11,563 nucleotides of DNA, taken from assembly GCA_020438525.1 (NCBI GenBank), contig JAGQUL010000110.1, forward strand, positions 269 to 11,831. The letters are read 5' to 3'. The notes under the pieces are model-generated. The model made no database searches. It saw only the letters and a list, made by a program, of their open reading frames with translations, and had not been told where the DNA came from. Below, piece by piece: positions 11,392-11,563 of this stretch (position 1 is the first letter of the stretch; each line of letters opens with the position of its first letter). Origin of the DNA: Thermoleophilia bacterium (GTDB lineage: Bacteria > Actinomycetota > Thermoleophilia > Gaiellales > SKUG01). The translations under genes were made by a program, and so were the position numbers.

Positions 11392-11563
11392 TGGTAACAC
11401 CGTGGTAACACAAGCCAACGAGACCCACCGAAGTCGCGCTCGGCGAAATCCTGTAAAATTGTGCCTGTCAGCAGGTACAAATCCAGACGCAGCGAGACGC
11501 ACCGAAGTCCCGGATCGAACCTTCGAACCTGGGGGTCGGAGGTTCGAATCCTTCCGGGCGTGC
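11392..11563 (+). repeat. Right-end module, copy R5
   Basis: TGGTAACA at 11392 and 11403, arm repeats at 11419 and 11493, TAAAAT at 11454, hairpin TTGTGCCTG-TCAG-CAGGTACAA at 11459-11480, core at 11521. By hand alignment it differs from R2 at 11 of the 129 bases before the core and at none in the core. Confidence 0.85.
11521..11563 (+). repeat. att core copy 5 at window end
   Basis: Identical to 5639-5681. The window stops exactly on the last base of the core. Confidence 0.93.

Larger units (their letters stand above)
11347..11563 (+). mobile_element. Array unit D: no cargo gene
   Basis: Short unit consisting of 45 bp of unassigned sequence and a complete right-end module. No ORF of note is seen. 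It may be a remnant after cargo loss or an empty unit. Confidence 0.6.

Noticed and set aside
5639..11563. CRISPR array
   Set aside because: The repeats are 1.3-2.7 kb apart with genes between them, match a tRNA, and no cas gene is seen.
8203..11563. True integron with attC sites
   Set aside because: The module hairpin is short, lacks the paired R/L box layout of attC, and the core is a tRNA 3' end. There is no integron integrase in view. Only the general cassette arrangement is similar.

Overview
The window is GC-rich with strong G/C third-position bias. Trigger factor, few Shine-Dalgarno sites and a DHA2 exporter/TetR pair suggest an actinomycetote, possibly Thermoleophilia-like; this rests on general character, not on any alignment. 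Positions 1-5606 look like host chromosome. On the minus strand are the 5' part of trigger factor (with a 54-bp tandem duplication at the window edge) and a tRNA-Leu(UAG) just upstream of it. Next come a three-segment membrane protein converging on two unrecognised minus-strand genes, and an MFS drug exporter followed by a TetR regulator, with a 16-bp palindrome upstream of the exporter.

From 5607 to the end the window is a tandem accretion array on a tRNA-Arg(UCG) gene. The last 43 bp of that gene recur at 8332-8374, 9645-9687 (one change) and 11521-11563, with a decayed copy at 11317-11346. These copies divide the region into four units. Unit A carries an AbiEi/AbiEii toxin-antitoxin pair and a lipoprotein. 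Unit B carries a two-gene DUF2283 module and a small membrane protein. Unit C carries an S8 subtilisin-like protease. Unit D carries no gene. All cargo genes point the same way as the tRNA, and no integrase, excisionase or replication gene is visible in any unit.

The three intact right ends share a 172-bp module with fixed internal spacing: two TGGTAACA boxes 11 bp apart, two 17-bp direct repeats 74 bp apart, a TANAAT box, a small hairpin with TCAG loop, then the tRNA 3' core. This looks like an attachment-site arm. It suggests non-autonomous cassettes mobilised in trans and stacked at a tRNA gene, a simple integron-like arrangement loaded with toxin-antitoxin and defence-type cargo. Each toxin-antitoxin-like module has its own large inverted-repeat operator. 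Both window ends fall in repeats, so this may be a whole assembly contig and the array may continue to the right.
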